Positions 17,789-26,239 of a stretch of DNA of 64,000 nucleotides are shown piece by piece. Under the pieces are notes generated by a model. That model saw only the letters and a list, made by a program, of their open reading frames with translations, did not search any database and was not told the DNA's origin. The stretch comes from SYLG01 sp965226945 (lineage in GTDB: Bacteria; Planctomycetota; Planctomycetia; Gemmatales; Gemmataceae): assembly GCA_965226945.1 (NCBI GenBank), contig OZ245717.1:2976001-3040000 (forward strand). The letters are read 5' to 3'. The first letter of the stretch is position 1, and the number at the start of each line of letters is the position of its first letter. The translations under genes and the position numbers were made by a program.

Positions 17789-19000
17789 TTGGATTTCAAC
17801 CCAAATAAAAAGCTAGGCGACCGCACCCGAAACCTTCCGGCACAAGCCAGCGGAATGGGACCGCGCGTGGCCCTGGTCCACGATTGGCTCACGGGGATGA
17901 GGGGCGGGGAAAAGTGCCTGGAAGTCGCCTGCAAGCGCTGGCCCGGTGCGACACTGCACACCCTGATTCACAAAAAAGGCGCGTTGAGCCCCGACATCGA
18001 GCGAATGCCGATCCGCACCTCATGGCTGCAAAACATACCGGGGATCTTTCGCCATTACCGCTATTTCCTACCTTTGATGCCTCTTGCCAGCCGGTCCTGG
18101 CGCATCGGGTCGGTCGATCTCGTGCTCAGCTTCAGCCACTGCGTCGCCAAATCGGCGCCGGTGCCCAAGGGCGTTCCCCATATCTGTTATTGTTTCACGC
18201 CCATGCGTTATGCCTGGCATCAGCGCAATGCTTATTTTGGTGGCCCGGGCCGGTCTCTTTTGCGCAAAGGCAAGGATGCCCTGCGGGACACGCTTCTCGA
18301 CACCTTGCAGAAATGGGACGCGCGCACGGCCCAGGGCGTCACCCGCTTCATCGCCATCAGCCACACGATTGCGGGGCGCATTCGCGAGGCCTATGGCCGC
18401 GAAAGCGACGTGATTTACCCCCCCGTCGACACCGAGTTTTACACCCCGGCACCCGTCCAACGTGAGGATCACTATCTGGTGATTTCCGCACTAGCCCCCT
18501 ACAAAAGGTTAGACTTGGCTATCGAAGCATGCAAGAAGTTAGGCAAGACGCTCTATGTGATTGGTTCGGGCCAGGAGGAAAGCAAACTTCGTCAGCTGGG
18601 AAATGAAAAGATTCATTTTCTGGGTTGGCAGCCCGATGAAGTCCTTCGCGACCATCTGAGGCGCTGCAAGGCGCTCCTGTTCCCTGGAGAAGAGGATTTC
18701 GGCATTGTTCCGCTCGAAGCGCAGGCGTGCGGCACGCCGGTGCTCGCACTGGGCAAGGGAGGCGCAACCGAAACGATCGTTCCCCAAGGAGCAAACGCCC
18801 CTTGTACAGGTGTTTGGTTTGCCGAACCGGTCCTGGACTCACTGGTTGAGGGAATCGAAACGATGGAAAGGGAGCACGGCCGGATCGACCCGGTCCACTG
18901 CCGCCAAAATGCGCTACGCTTCCGCCTGGAGAGATTCCAAAACGAGCTTCTTGAAACCGTCGCCAGGGAATGCCAAACCACGATGAAAAAGGCCGCCTGA
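17789..19000 (+). CDS. GT4-family glycosyltransferase
   Basis: A 403-residue two-domain glycosyltransferase of the group 1/GT4 type. The N-terminal domain begins RVALVHDWLTGMRGGEKCLE and contains HICYCFTPMRYAWHQ; the C-terminal domain contains DHYLVISALAPYKRLDLAIE, VIGSGQEE and the nucleotide-sugar motif FGIVPLEAQACGTPVLA with its EX7E-like acidic residues. It probably adds a sugar from a nucleotide donor during envelope polysaccharide synthesis. The start is TTG 17789, with GGGAG about ten bases before it. It is a single gene; a GC-rich hairpin flanked by AAAA and TTTT spans its stop codon (about 18985-19040) and may end its transcript. Confidence 0.9.
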   Translation: MDFNPNKKLGDRTRNLPAQASGMGPRVALVHDWLTGMRGGEKCLEVACKRWPGATLHTLIHKKGALSPDIERMPIRTSWLQNIPGIFRHYRYFLPLMPLASRSWRIGSVDLVLSFSHCVAKSAPVPKGVPHICYCFTPMRYAWHQRNAYFGGPGRSLLRKGKDALRDTLLDTLQKWDARTAQGVTRFIAISHTIAGRIREAYGRESDVIYPPVDTEFYTPAPVQREDHYLVISALAPYKRLDLAIEACKKLGKTLYVIGSGQEESKLRQLGNEKIHFLGWQPDEVLRDHLRRCKALLFPGEEDFGIVPLEAQACGTPVLALGKGGATETIVPQGANAPCTGVWFAEPVLDSLVEGIETMEREHGRIDPVHCRQNALRFRLERFQNELLETVARECQTTMKKAA

Positions 19001-19137
19001 GCGGCGCTTCGGCTTAAGGAGCGGCGACTCTGGCCTTTTCAGCCCATTCGTAAATGGTAAGATAACAGACTCCAGAAATCCAAGGTGCCGGATGCTGGAT
19101 CACGCGGGGAATGTGACCAGCCTCGGGGGAATTTCGC

Positions 19138-22100
19138 TTGTCTAACGCTTCAACGGATAAGATCCGTGTTTATCAACTGGCTCGTGAGCTGGGAGTCGAC
19201 GCAAAAACGCTGGTGGATCTCTGCAAAACCCAAGGCTTTGATGTCAAAAGCCATGTGAGCGCTCTGGATCCGGACCAACGCAATCTCATTGTGGACATGG
19301 TCAAAAAAGGGGCGACAAGTGCGCCCCGGCCATCGTCCCCTGTTTCCACGGCTCCTCCCCCGCCCGTGAAGCCCCCGAGCATTCAAACGCGGATGCCGAA
19401 TCTTGCCCCGCCCGCAAGCCGGGCCAAATCGGCGGTGAAAGAAGAAGTTTCCGAGGAATCCGCGCCCGCCGCGCCTTTGCCCATGCCCGCGCCCATGCCC
19501 GCGATTGCTCCGTCCCTGCCCATGCCCGCAATTTCTGAAGCAGCCGACCCCACCCTAGAGAAGACGCCCATCCCGCAAAGAACCGCCGCCGTCATGGGCC
19601 CAGCCGACCTGCCGGCACCCATTGTTTCCTCTGGTCCCGATCTGGAATCGGCCGTTCGGCCGGTCACGCAAGGCGCCGCGGTGTTGATGCCGCCCCGCCC
19701 GCCCATGGGCTCGAATCGGCCCATGCCGAACTTGAACGCTCCCCGGCCCCAGCAGCCACCGCGACCCGCGGCACCCGTGGCTCCACCGCGCCAAAATCCG
19801 CCCATGGGCGCACCTGCGCAGAATCCACCGCCGGCCATGCCCCAGGCACCCCGACCCGTGTCGAATGCCCCGATTCCTTCGGGACCGGTGTCTGGCCCCT
19901 CTTCTTATAGTGCTCCGCAGAATTCCGGGGGAGCGACCATGCCCCCTCGCCCCATGCAGCCAAGGCCGGGCGGCCCTTCGGGCCCCTATGCTCCTCGCAC
20001 CGGCCAACCTGTCGGCTCGCAGGGAATGGGCGGCGTGGGTGGCCAGGGGTCGATGGGTAACCGCCCCCGCAATCTTTCGGAAGGTCCTGGACAGCGGCCG
20101 CCTGGAAGTCCCACCTCGCAATCGCGCACCGGGGCCGAAGCTCTCGCCAAAATGCGCGAGAAAAATCCACAGCAGCGGCCGGGCATTGCCCGCCCTGGCA
20201 TGGCCCCCGGCGGTCCCAACCGTCCCGGCATGACCCCAGGTGGTCCCAACCGTCCCCGCCCCGGCATGGACGATCGCCGCCCCGGCGGTCCCGGCCCCGT
20301 GGCCCCAGCTCCGACCGGACCTCGCAAACTCGCTGAGATCCCCAAGGATTTCATGACCGGCGGCGCCAAAAGCGAAGACATCGCCCGCAAGACCCTTGCC
20401 CTGACTCAGGTTGGCGTCACTCAGGTGCCCGTTGTCGTCGACGAAGAGGAAGACGACGGCAAGGGCGGCAAGACCAAGAGCAAGAAGCCAGGCGGCGTCA
20501 CCGGCCGCGACCAACGTCACAAAGAACGAAGCGACCGTCAGGCCCGCCGCAAAGTCGATGTTTCCGACGATGACGAGGGGATCGAGGCCAAAAGAGCCCG
20601 CCTGCGCCGCCGCCAAAAGCAGCGTGGATCCCAACCTCGCAAGGGAAAAATCCCGATCGAAATGCCGATCACCATTCGCTCGCTTTCCGAAGCGATGGGT
20701 GTCAAGTCGGCCGAACTGCTCATGAAGCTCATGACCCAGGGCTTGGGCTCGATCAAGAATATCAATTCGTCGGTCGATCCTGATGTCGCTGAAGCGATTG
20801 CGCTGGAATACGGCGCCGAACTCGACGTCAAGCAGAAGCTCGATGTCGAAGACGAGTTGATCGTGGCGCTGCGCAAGGCCGACGACCCGTCCAAGCTCAA
20901 GCCGCGCGCTCCCGTCGTCACAATTATGGGCCACGTCGACCATGGCAAGACCTCGCTGCTCGACTGCATCCGCAAGAGCAAGGTGGTCGACACCGAGGCC
21001 GGCGGCATCACCCAGGTCATCCGCGCCTGGCGTGTCGACATTCATGGCAAGCCGATCACCTTCCTGGATACGCCCGGGCACGAGGCGTTCACCAAGATGC
21101 GGGCTCGCGGCGCCAATGTCACCGACATCGTCGTCATCGTGGTCGCAGCCGACGACGGCGTGATGCCCCAGACGGAAGAAGCGATCAACCATGCCAAGGC
21201 CGCCGATGTGAAAATCGTCGTCGCCATCAACAAGGTCGATCTGCCCAACGCCAACCTCAAGCGCACCGAACAGCAGCTTTACGGCATGGGTTTGATCCCC
21301 GATACCATGGGCGGTGAAGTTCAGTTCATCCAGACCTCGGCGGTTACCGGCCAGGGTATCGACGAACTGCTCGAAACGCTCGCCCTCGTTGCCGAAGTCG
21401 AAGAGCTCAAGGCCAACCCGGATAAGAGCGCCAGCGGCGTTTGCCTCGAAGCTTACATCTCTGAAGGCCAGGGTGTGATCGCCACGCTCATCGTTCAAGA
21501 CGGCACGCTCAAACGCGGCGATATCGTGCTTTGCGGCGCGGCCTATGGCCGTGTGCGCGCCATCTACAACGATCAGGGCAAACAGGTCCAGGAAGCTGGC
21601 CCTTCCGAGCCGGTCCGCTTGCTTGGTCTGGACGATGTTCCGAACGCCGACGATCCGTTCGTGGTTGTTCCCGAACTTGCCAAGGCCCGAGACATCTCGG
21701 AAAAGCGCAAGCAAAAGGCACTCGAGGCGGCGCAAATCCGCCGCACCAGCCTCAGCTTCGATGCCCTTGGTTCAGGCCAGGTCAACGAACTCAAGGTCAT
21801 CTTGAAGGCCGATTTCCGCGGCTCGCTCGAAGCGATCCGCAAGGAGATCGAAAAACTTCAGCACGAGGAAGTGCGCGTGCGCGTGCTCCACACGGGCGTG
21901 GGTGCGATCACCGAAGGCGATGTCCAGCTCGCGCTGACCTCGCCCACCGACACGATGGTCCTCGGTTTCAATGCCGAACCGGATAACCGCGCCCTGGCTC
22001 TTTCCGAAGAGCGGGGCATTCCGATCCGAACCTACTCGATCATTTACAAACTGACCGAGGATGTGAAATCGGCGCTGGAAGGCAAGCTCAAGCCCAAGGA

Positions 22101-22419
22101 AGAAGTCATTCGCCTGGGCCGGGCGGTCATCCGCGAAGTGTTCAAGATTACCCGAGTCGGCGCGATCGCCGGTTGCGTCGTCACCCAGGGTACCATCGAA
22201 CGGTCGGCGAAAGTGCGCGTCATCCGCTCGGGTGTCGTGGTTTACCCACCGGCCGAGCGCACCGCCAGCCTCGAGTCGCTCAAGCGGTTCAAGGACGACG
22301 TTCGCGAAGTCCGCGAAGGTTACGAGTGCGGTATGAAAATCGCCGGCTACGATGACATCAAGGTGGACGATGTGATCGAGGCCTTCAAGATCGAGCAGAT
22401 CCAACGAACACTTGATTAA
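19138..22419 (+). CDS. infB: translation initiation factor IF-2
   Basis: A 1,093-residue IF-2, the GTPase that places initiator tRNA on the ribosome. The short N-terminal IF2_N domain (IRVYQLARELGVDAKTLVDL) is followed by a long Pro/Gly/Ala-rich linker (about residues 60-420) and a charged segment. Then come the second IF2_N domain (RSLSEAMGVKSAELLMKLM), G1 GHVDHGKT at 598-605, G3 DTPGHEAF, G4 NKVD, and domains II-IV. It is longer than the E. coli protein because of the linker. The start is TTG 19138, with a run of G's about eight bases upstream. DUF503 and rbfA genes follow in one unit, a common arrangement. Confidence 0.98.
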   Translation: MSNASTDKIRVYQLARELGVDAKTLVDLCKTQGFDVKSHVSALDPDQRNLIVDMVKKGATSAPRPSSPVSTAPPPPVKPPSIQTRMPNLAPPASRAKSAVKEEVSEESAPAAPLPMPAPMPAIAPSLPMPAISEAADPTLEKTPIPQRTAAVMGPADLPAPIVSSGPDLESAVRPVTQGAAVLMPPRPPMGSNRPMPNLNAPRPQQPPRPAAPVAPPRQNPPMGAPAQNPPPAMPQAPRPVSNAPIPSGPVSGPSSYSAPQNSGGATMPPRPMQPRPGGPSGPYAPRTGQPVGSQGMGGVGGQGSMGNRPRNLSEGPGQRPPGSPTSQSRTGAEALAKMREKNPQQRPGIARPGMAPGGPNRPGMTPGGPNRPRPGMDDRRPGGPGPVAPAPTGPRKLAEIPKDFMTGGAKSEDIARKTLALTQVGVTQVPVVVDEEEDDGKGGKTKSKKPGGVTGRDQRHKERSDRQARRKVDVSDDDEGIEAKRARLRRRQKQRGSQPRKGKIPIEMPITIRSLSEAMGVKSAELLMKLMTQGLGSIKNINSSVDPDVAEAIALEYGAELDVKQKLDVEDELIVALRKADDPSKLKPRAPVVTIMGHVDHGKTSLLDCIRKSKVVDTEAGGITQVIRAWRVDIHGKPITFLDTPGHEAFTKMRARGANVTDIVVIVVAADDGVMPQTEEAINHAKAADVKIVVAINKVDLPNANLKRTEQQLYGMGLIPDTMGGEVQFIQTSAVTGQGIDELLETLALVAEVEELKANPDKSASGVCLEAYISEGQGVIATLIVQDGTLKRGDIVLCGAAYGRVRAIYNDQGKQVQEAGPSEPVRLLGLDDVPNADDPFVVVPELAKARDISEKRKQKALEAAQIRRTSLSFDALGSGQVNELKVILKADFRGSLEAIRKEIEKLQHEEVRVRVLHTGVGAITEGDVQLALTSPTDTMVLGFNAEPDNRALALSEERGIPIRTYSIIYKLTEDVKSALEGKLKPKEEVIRLGRAVIREVFKITRVGAIAGCVVTQGTIERSAKVRVIRSGVVVYPPAERTASLESLKRFKDDVREVREGYECGMKIAGYDDIKVDDVIEAFKIEQIQRTLD

Positions 22420-22438
22420 CACGCACGAAAACGGCGGC

Positions 22439-22729
22439 ATGGTGGTGGGCGGTTTGCGGGTCCGGTTGCGGATTCGCGAATCGCGCAGCCTCAAGGACAA
22501 GCGTCAGGTCGTTCAATCCATTAAGGAACGATTGCGACAGCAGTTTCTGGTCAGTGCCTCGGAAGTCGATGCCCTCGACTCCTGGCAACTGGCCGTATTG
22601 GGTTTCGCATTGGCCGGAAACGATCGTACAGCCATCCGGGTAACTCTTGATCAGATCGTTTCGGCGCTCAGGGTCCACCCCAAGGCCGAAATGATCGACC
22701 ATGACATTCAGTTCATGGATTGGGAATGA
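22439..22729 (+). CDS. DUF503 family protein
   Basis: A 96-residue protein matching DUF503: MVVGGLRVRLRIRESRSLKD, KRQVVQSIKERLRQQF and the SASEVDALDSWQLAVLGFA region. The family is often found between infB and rbfA, as here, and may relate to ribosome function, but no activity is established. I place the start at ATG 22439 because family members begin at this methionine; a TTG at 22412 overlapping the infB stop is possible. Its TGA overlaps the rbfA ATG. Confidence 0.88.
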   Translation: MVVGGLRVRLRIRESRSLKDKRQVVQSIKERLRQQFLVSASEVDALDSWQLAVLGFALAGNDRTAIRVTLDQIVSALRVHPKAEMIDHDIQFMDWE

Positions 22730-23316
22730 TCGATCTTGTTCGGGAAAGGATTTTTTCAGTGAAGTCGCACCGACTCGCCCGCATCGCGGAAGTGATCCGG
22801 CAGGCCGCGAGCGAGACGATTCTGTTCAAGCTTCAGGATCCCCGCGTCAAAATGGTCACGGTGACCCGGGCGGAAGTCTCGGCCGATCTGCAGCATGCCA
22901 AGGTTTATGTTTCGATCATGGGCAGCCCCAAGCAGCAAAAGCTCACCATGTTTGGGTTGACCAGCGCCACCGGCTTCATTCAGGCCGAAGTCGCAAAGCG
23001 GCTGCAAACTCGGTTCACGCCGGCCATCCGCTTTTACCCCGACGAAGGGGTGAAGAAGAGCATCGAGATCACGCGGCTCATCCGAGAAGGACTTGGCCAA
23101 AGCGCGGCAGACCCTGCGCTGGAAGAGTCTGAAACCGATGAGGATGCCGACGACCTGGACGAGACGCAGGCCGGCGACAGCGAACCGGATGAATCGGACC
23201 TCGACGAAGGGCACAAGAAAACCCAGAATGAAAAGGATTCCCCCATTGAGGGGGGATCGGGACCATTTCCCCCCGAAGGCTCGGGCGGCAATGTTCACAA
23301 GCACGGAGGCGAATGA
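22726..23316 (+). CDS. rbfA: ribosome-binding factor A
   Basis: A 196-residue RbfA, which binds the 30S subunit during late 16S rRNA maturation. The KH-like core is clear: SHRLARIAEVIRQAASETIL, LQDPRVKMVTVTRAEVSADL, KVYVSIMG and TRFTPAIRFYPDEGVKKS. A strongly acidic tail (about residues 125-170) and a Gly/Pro-rich end extend beyond the usual length of about 120-130 residues. ATG 22726 overlaps the DUF503 stop (ATGA); a GTG at 22759 is less likely. Confidence 0.93.
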   Translation: MIDLVRERIFSVKSHRLARIAEVIRQAASETILFKLQDPRVKMVTVTRAEVSADLQHAKVYVSIMGSPKQQKLTMFGLTSATGFIQAEVAKRLQTRFTPAIRFYPDEGVKKSIEITRLIREGLGQSAADPALEESETDEDADDLDETQAGDSEPDESDLDEGHKKTQNEKDSPIEGGSGPFPPEGSGGNVHKHGGE

Positions 23317-23415
23317 TTCCAATCTCGTTCCGAACCCGGTATCCAACCGGCTCATCGGTACGGGAAAGGGAAAAGGAGTCCCCAACGCCCGGAACTCCAG
23401 GAAGGAGCGGAAGCG

Positions 23416-24138
23416 ATGGCAGCCACAATGAATCGGCAAAAAGTCATTTCCTTGGTGATTGAACAAGCCGAGGGAAAAGAATCGGGGCCAAAGGAATTGC
23501 CCCTGTTCGAGCAGCTCGTTTACGGCATCTGCCGCGAGGATGCCACGGTCGAACAGGCCAACATGGCGTTCGAGCAGCTCAAGGACCGGTTCTTCGACTG
23601 GAACGAGATCCGCGTCAGCACGGCGCGGGAGGTCGGCTCCTGCTTCGAGGGGTTGTCCGACCCGCGCGCCCGGGCGGTTCGACTCATCGGCCTGTTCCAA
23701 GAAATCTTCGAATCGAATTTCAGCTTCGACCTTGAGCTTCTGGCCAAAAAAGGTGCCAAGGCCGCCCAGAAGCAGCTCACCCGCTACAAGGCCGTGAACG
23801 ATTTTCTTTCCGCCTGGGTTGCCCAAAGAAGCCTCGACGCCCTCTCGGTGCCGATGGATCACTCGATGCGCCGCTGCGCCGCGAGACTTGCCATCGTCGA
23901 AGTTGAATGCGCCAAGGACCCCGAAGAATGCCGCACCGCGCTTGAAGCGGTCGTGCCCAAAGCCAAAGCGGACGCCTTCGTCGATGGCCTGCAAGCGATC
24001 GCAGTCGGATATTGCCACGAGGAAAATCCGAAGTGCGAAACCTGCCCGGCACGCAAAAGCTGCCCCTCGGCCGGAAAGATTGCCGCAACCGCCGTCAAAG
24101 TCGCCGCCAAACCCAAAGCTCCGCGCAAGCCGCGGTGA
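23416..24138 (+). CDS. endonuclease III-like Fe-S protein with degenerate helix-hairpin-helix
   Basis: A 240-residue protein of the HhH-GPD/endonuclease III superfamily. The C-terminal cysteines C200, C207, C210 and C216 have the exact C-x6-C-x2-C-x5-C spacing of the [4Fe-4S] loop of endonuclease III. MDHSMRR with D148 aligns with the catalytic-Asp motif VDTHVxR. The segment in front (about residues 112-135) lacks the Gly-rich LPGVGxKTA hairpin and its catalytic Lys. It may therefore bind DNA or act as a monofunctional glycosylase rather than as a lyase. A Lys/Ala-rich tail ends the protein. GGAG precedes the ATG. It is downstream of rbfA by 99 bases. Confidence 0.75.
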   Translation: MAATMNRQKVISLVIEQAEGKESGPKELPLFEQLVYGICREDATVEQANMAFEQLKDRFFDWNEIRVSTAREVGSCFEGLSDPRARAVRLIGLFQEIFESNFSFDLELLAKKGAKAAQKQLTRYKAVNDFLSAWVAQRSLDALSVPMDHSMRRCAARLAIVEVECAKDPEECRTALEAVVPKAKADAFVDGLQAIAVGYCHEENPKCETCPARKSCPSAGKIAATAVKVAAKPKAPRKPR

Positions 24139-24140
24139 TG

Positions 24141-24299
24141 ACTGTGGGTGACGAGTAGGAGTTTAACGCAGAGGCGCAAAGGAACAAAGGGCGCAGAGAA
24201 GACTTTTCTTGCCGTTTGCGGACGACTTTGAACTGTGGGTGACGAGTAGGAGTTTAACGCAGAGGCGCAAAGGAACAAAGGGCGCAGAGAAGACTTTTC
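24141..24299 (+). repeat. two direct copies of a 68-base repeat left of the GxxExxY gene
   Basis: Positions 24141-24208 and 24232-24299 are identical for 68 bases (ACTGTGGGTGACGAGTAGGA at the start, GCAAAGGAACAAAGG inside), separated by 23 bases. The central part reappears in inverted orientation on the right of the GxxExxY gene. Confidence 0.9.
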
Positions 24300-24388
24300 A
24301 TTGCACCCTGTCGATTTGGGACTGCTGGCGATCTTACATTGCCAGCAGTCCATGAAGCTTCTGCGCCGCATTGATATACTCCCAAGAT

Positions 24389-24874
24389 ATGGTTGGGAAT
24401 GAAAACTTACGAAAAGACCCTGGCTTTCCATCTCATAGTGGAAGCGGCTCTCTTTCGGAAAATGAAATCAGCACCCTGATCGTTGGCGCTGCGATCGAAG
24501 TTCACAGAGCTTTGGGCGGCCCCGGCCTTTTGGAAAGTGTTTATGAAGAAGCCCTCGCCTATGAATTAGAGGCGCAGGGCCTGAATGTTAATCGCCAAGT
24601 TGTATTTCCAATCTTCTATAAAGGCCATCAATTATCATCCAATCTGCGAATCGACTTGCTGGCTAACAAAAAAGTCATCATCGAATGCAAGTCTACTCAA
24701 GACTACAATTCCATTTTCGAAACTCAGATTTTAACGTACTTGAGACTAACGGGACTTAAGCTGGGTCTCATCATCAATTTTGGCGAAAGGCTCGTGAAAA
24801 ACGGCGTCAAGCGCGTCGTTAACGGACTGGGTGCTCCTGCTGGCCAGCACTCCCTCAGCGAGCCAAAAAAATGA
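24389..24874 (+). CDS. GxxExxY family protein
   Basis: A 161-residue protein with the family signature G46-L-L-E49-S-V-Y52 followed by EEALAYEL, and a nuclease-like active site RIDLLANKKVIIECKS (D89, E99, K101), typical of PD-(D/E)xK folds. The family occurs in many copies in planctomycetes and other bacteria, is often surrounded by repeats and has no established role; a mobile or repair-related nuclease is plausible. ATG 24389 is preferred over TTG 24371. Codon use is more A/T-rich than in the neighbours, and inverted repeats on both sides point to transfer as a unit. Confidence 0.88.
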   Translation: MVGNENLRKDPGFPSHSGSGSLSENEISTLIVGAAIEVHRALGGPGLLESVYEEALAYELEAQGLNVNRQVVFPIFYKGHQLSSNLRIDLLANKKVIIECKSTQDYNSIFETQILTYLRLTGLKLGLIINFGERLVKNGVKRVVNGLGAPAGQHSLSEPKK

Positions 24875-24887
24875 ATTTTCTTTGCGT

Positions 24888-25025
24888 CCTTTGTTCCTTT
24901 GCGCCTCTGCGTTGAAAATAACCTCTCTCCTATCCGCAATCTCGCCACCCATTCAAAAATCCAACCTCAAACCCCCACTTTGCGCCCTTTGTTCCTTTGC
25001 GCCTCTGCGTTGAAAATAACCTCTC
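24888..25025 (-). repeat. two 40-base copies of the repeat right of the GxxExxY gene, inverted
   Basis: Positions 24888-24927 and 24986-25025 are 40-base copies reading CCTTTGTTCCTTTGCGCCTC at the start. This is the reverse complement of the GAGGCGCAAAGGAACAAAGG core of the left-hand repeats. The gene is thus enclosed by repeat pairs pointing in opposite directions. Confidence 0.85.
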
Positions 25026-25134
25026 CGCATTCAATATCCTCTCCCCCATATCAACAACCCCACAAAAAGACCGCGACCCCGTGCGCTCTTGCGAGCATCC
25101 GGGGTCTTTCGCCTGCGGCCCATCAGAATACCGA

Positions 25135-25716
25135 CTAGAGGTCGGCCTTTTCTTGTATCTTGCGGCGAACGAGTTCGCCAAGCAGCGCGGAGTCGAAAGG
25201 CTTCTTGAACACTTCGTTCAAGCCGTAGCTTTCGATCAGCTTTTCCGGAGCCGCTTCGTCTTCGCTTGCCATCGCGATGATGACGGTTTGTTCGTATGCG
25301 GGATTGCGACGGAGGTTCACTGCGATTTGCAGGCCTTCGGAGCGCCCCATGGCAAGGTCGACGATGATCGTATCGGGATGGAAGCTTTCCGCCTGGATTC
25401 CCGCTTCGAAACCGCTGTTGGCGATCTCATAGCGGAAGTCTTCCGCTTCGGGAAGCAGGTTCTTGAGGCGATCGATGAAGAGCTTTTCGGCGCCGATCAC
25501 GAGGATCTTGTGCCAGCCTTCCTTCTCGAGTTCGCCCAAGGGCATGTCGTGATCTTTGAGGAAGCGGATCAGATGATCGCGGGGGATGCGACGATCCTGG
25601 CTTCCAGGGATCCGGTATCCGCGCAGTCGGCCCGAGTCGAACCATTTGGAAACGGTTCGGGGAGCCACTTTGCAGATGCGGGCCACCTGGCCTGTGGTGA
25701 ATACATCCTTTTTCAT
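25135..25716 (-). CDS. helix-turn-helix protein with pseudo-receiver domain
   Basis: A 193-residue protein. Residues 5-55 are an excisionase/MerR-like HTH (VFTTGQVARICKVAPRTVSK, then FDSGRLRGYRIPGSQDRRI). Residues 68-190 look like a CheY-type receiver: IIVDLAMGRSEG provides D120 at the phosphorylation site, and KKPF the conserved Lys. The acidic pair that binds Mg2+ (usually VDDE) reads VIGAEK, so phosphorylation may not occur in the normal way. It ends in TAG. ATG 25716 follows AGGGAG. This HTH-receiver architecture is known in planctomycetes; the target genes are unknown. Confidence 0.83.
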   Translation of the reverse strand: MKKDVFTTGQVARICKVAPRTVSKWFDSGRLRGYRIPGSQDRRIPRDHLIRFLKDHDMPLGELEKEGWHKILVIGAEKLFIDRLKNLLPEAEDFRYEIANSGFEAGIQAESFHPDTIIVDLAMGRSEGLQIAVNLRRNPAYEQTVIIAMASEDEAAPEKLIESYGLNEVFKKPFDSALLGELVRRKIQEKADL

Positions 25717-26239
25717 GAGTCGAGAACTCCCTGGGGGTAGCAGGCATGGGTAACCTTGCGGGTGCCTTTTCGGGGGCAACACCCGTAAAGTTCACCGCCG
25801 TTTTCAACCTCAGCGCGCTTCATGCGCTCGTTTGAGATCAAGAGACGGCGGGCGGTCCTAGCGGTCACAGGTCGAACAGCAGGGAATCCTTTCCCTACCG
25901 GGGTCTTCTTCCCGGACTTTCGGATGGCAGTTGGACTGGATTTGGGAGAAACGGGCGGCGTATCGCGTTCCGTAGGGTCATCTCCCACTTGAAATCCCTC
26001 TGGCCACCATTTCCATCGGCAAATCAAGAAAAAGGATTCAGAAAAAGAGCCAGTTTAGTCAGATTCTGTCGATTCGCTGTCTTGCTTCGATTGCCCGGTT
26101 AGCCCTATTTACGCCACCTCAGCGGATCTTTCTCTACTTGCCTCGTTTACCAATTCAGCCTGGAACACCGCTTACTCGGCCTCTCTTGACCTTCAGGGTG
26201 AAGATCTTTATGCCGCTTCTACCTCATTGAGGGGAGATC
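25717..26239. other. long divergent intergenic region, no gene seen
   Basis: 523 bases between the HTH-receiver gene and the cyclophilin gene. A minus-strand frame at 25713-26027 has no ribosome binding site and an untypical product, so I do not call it. The right half (26040-26230) is pyrimidine-rich and may hold a leader for the plus-strand gene. Confidence 0.4.

Noticed and set aside
19555..21735. A 726-codon minus-strand open frame
   Set aside because: It lies entirely inside infB in another frame; its composition mirrors the GC-rich codons of infB and it has no recognisable domain or ribosome binding site.
24141..25025. CRISPR array
   Set aside because: There are only two copies on each side with unequal spacers, in opposite orientations around a gene; no cas genes are present in the window.
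25713..26027. A 104-codon minus-strand frame upstream of the HTH-receiver gene
   Set aside because: It overlaps the real start of the HTH-receiver gene, lacks a ribosome binding site, and its sequence shows no protein-like pattern.
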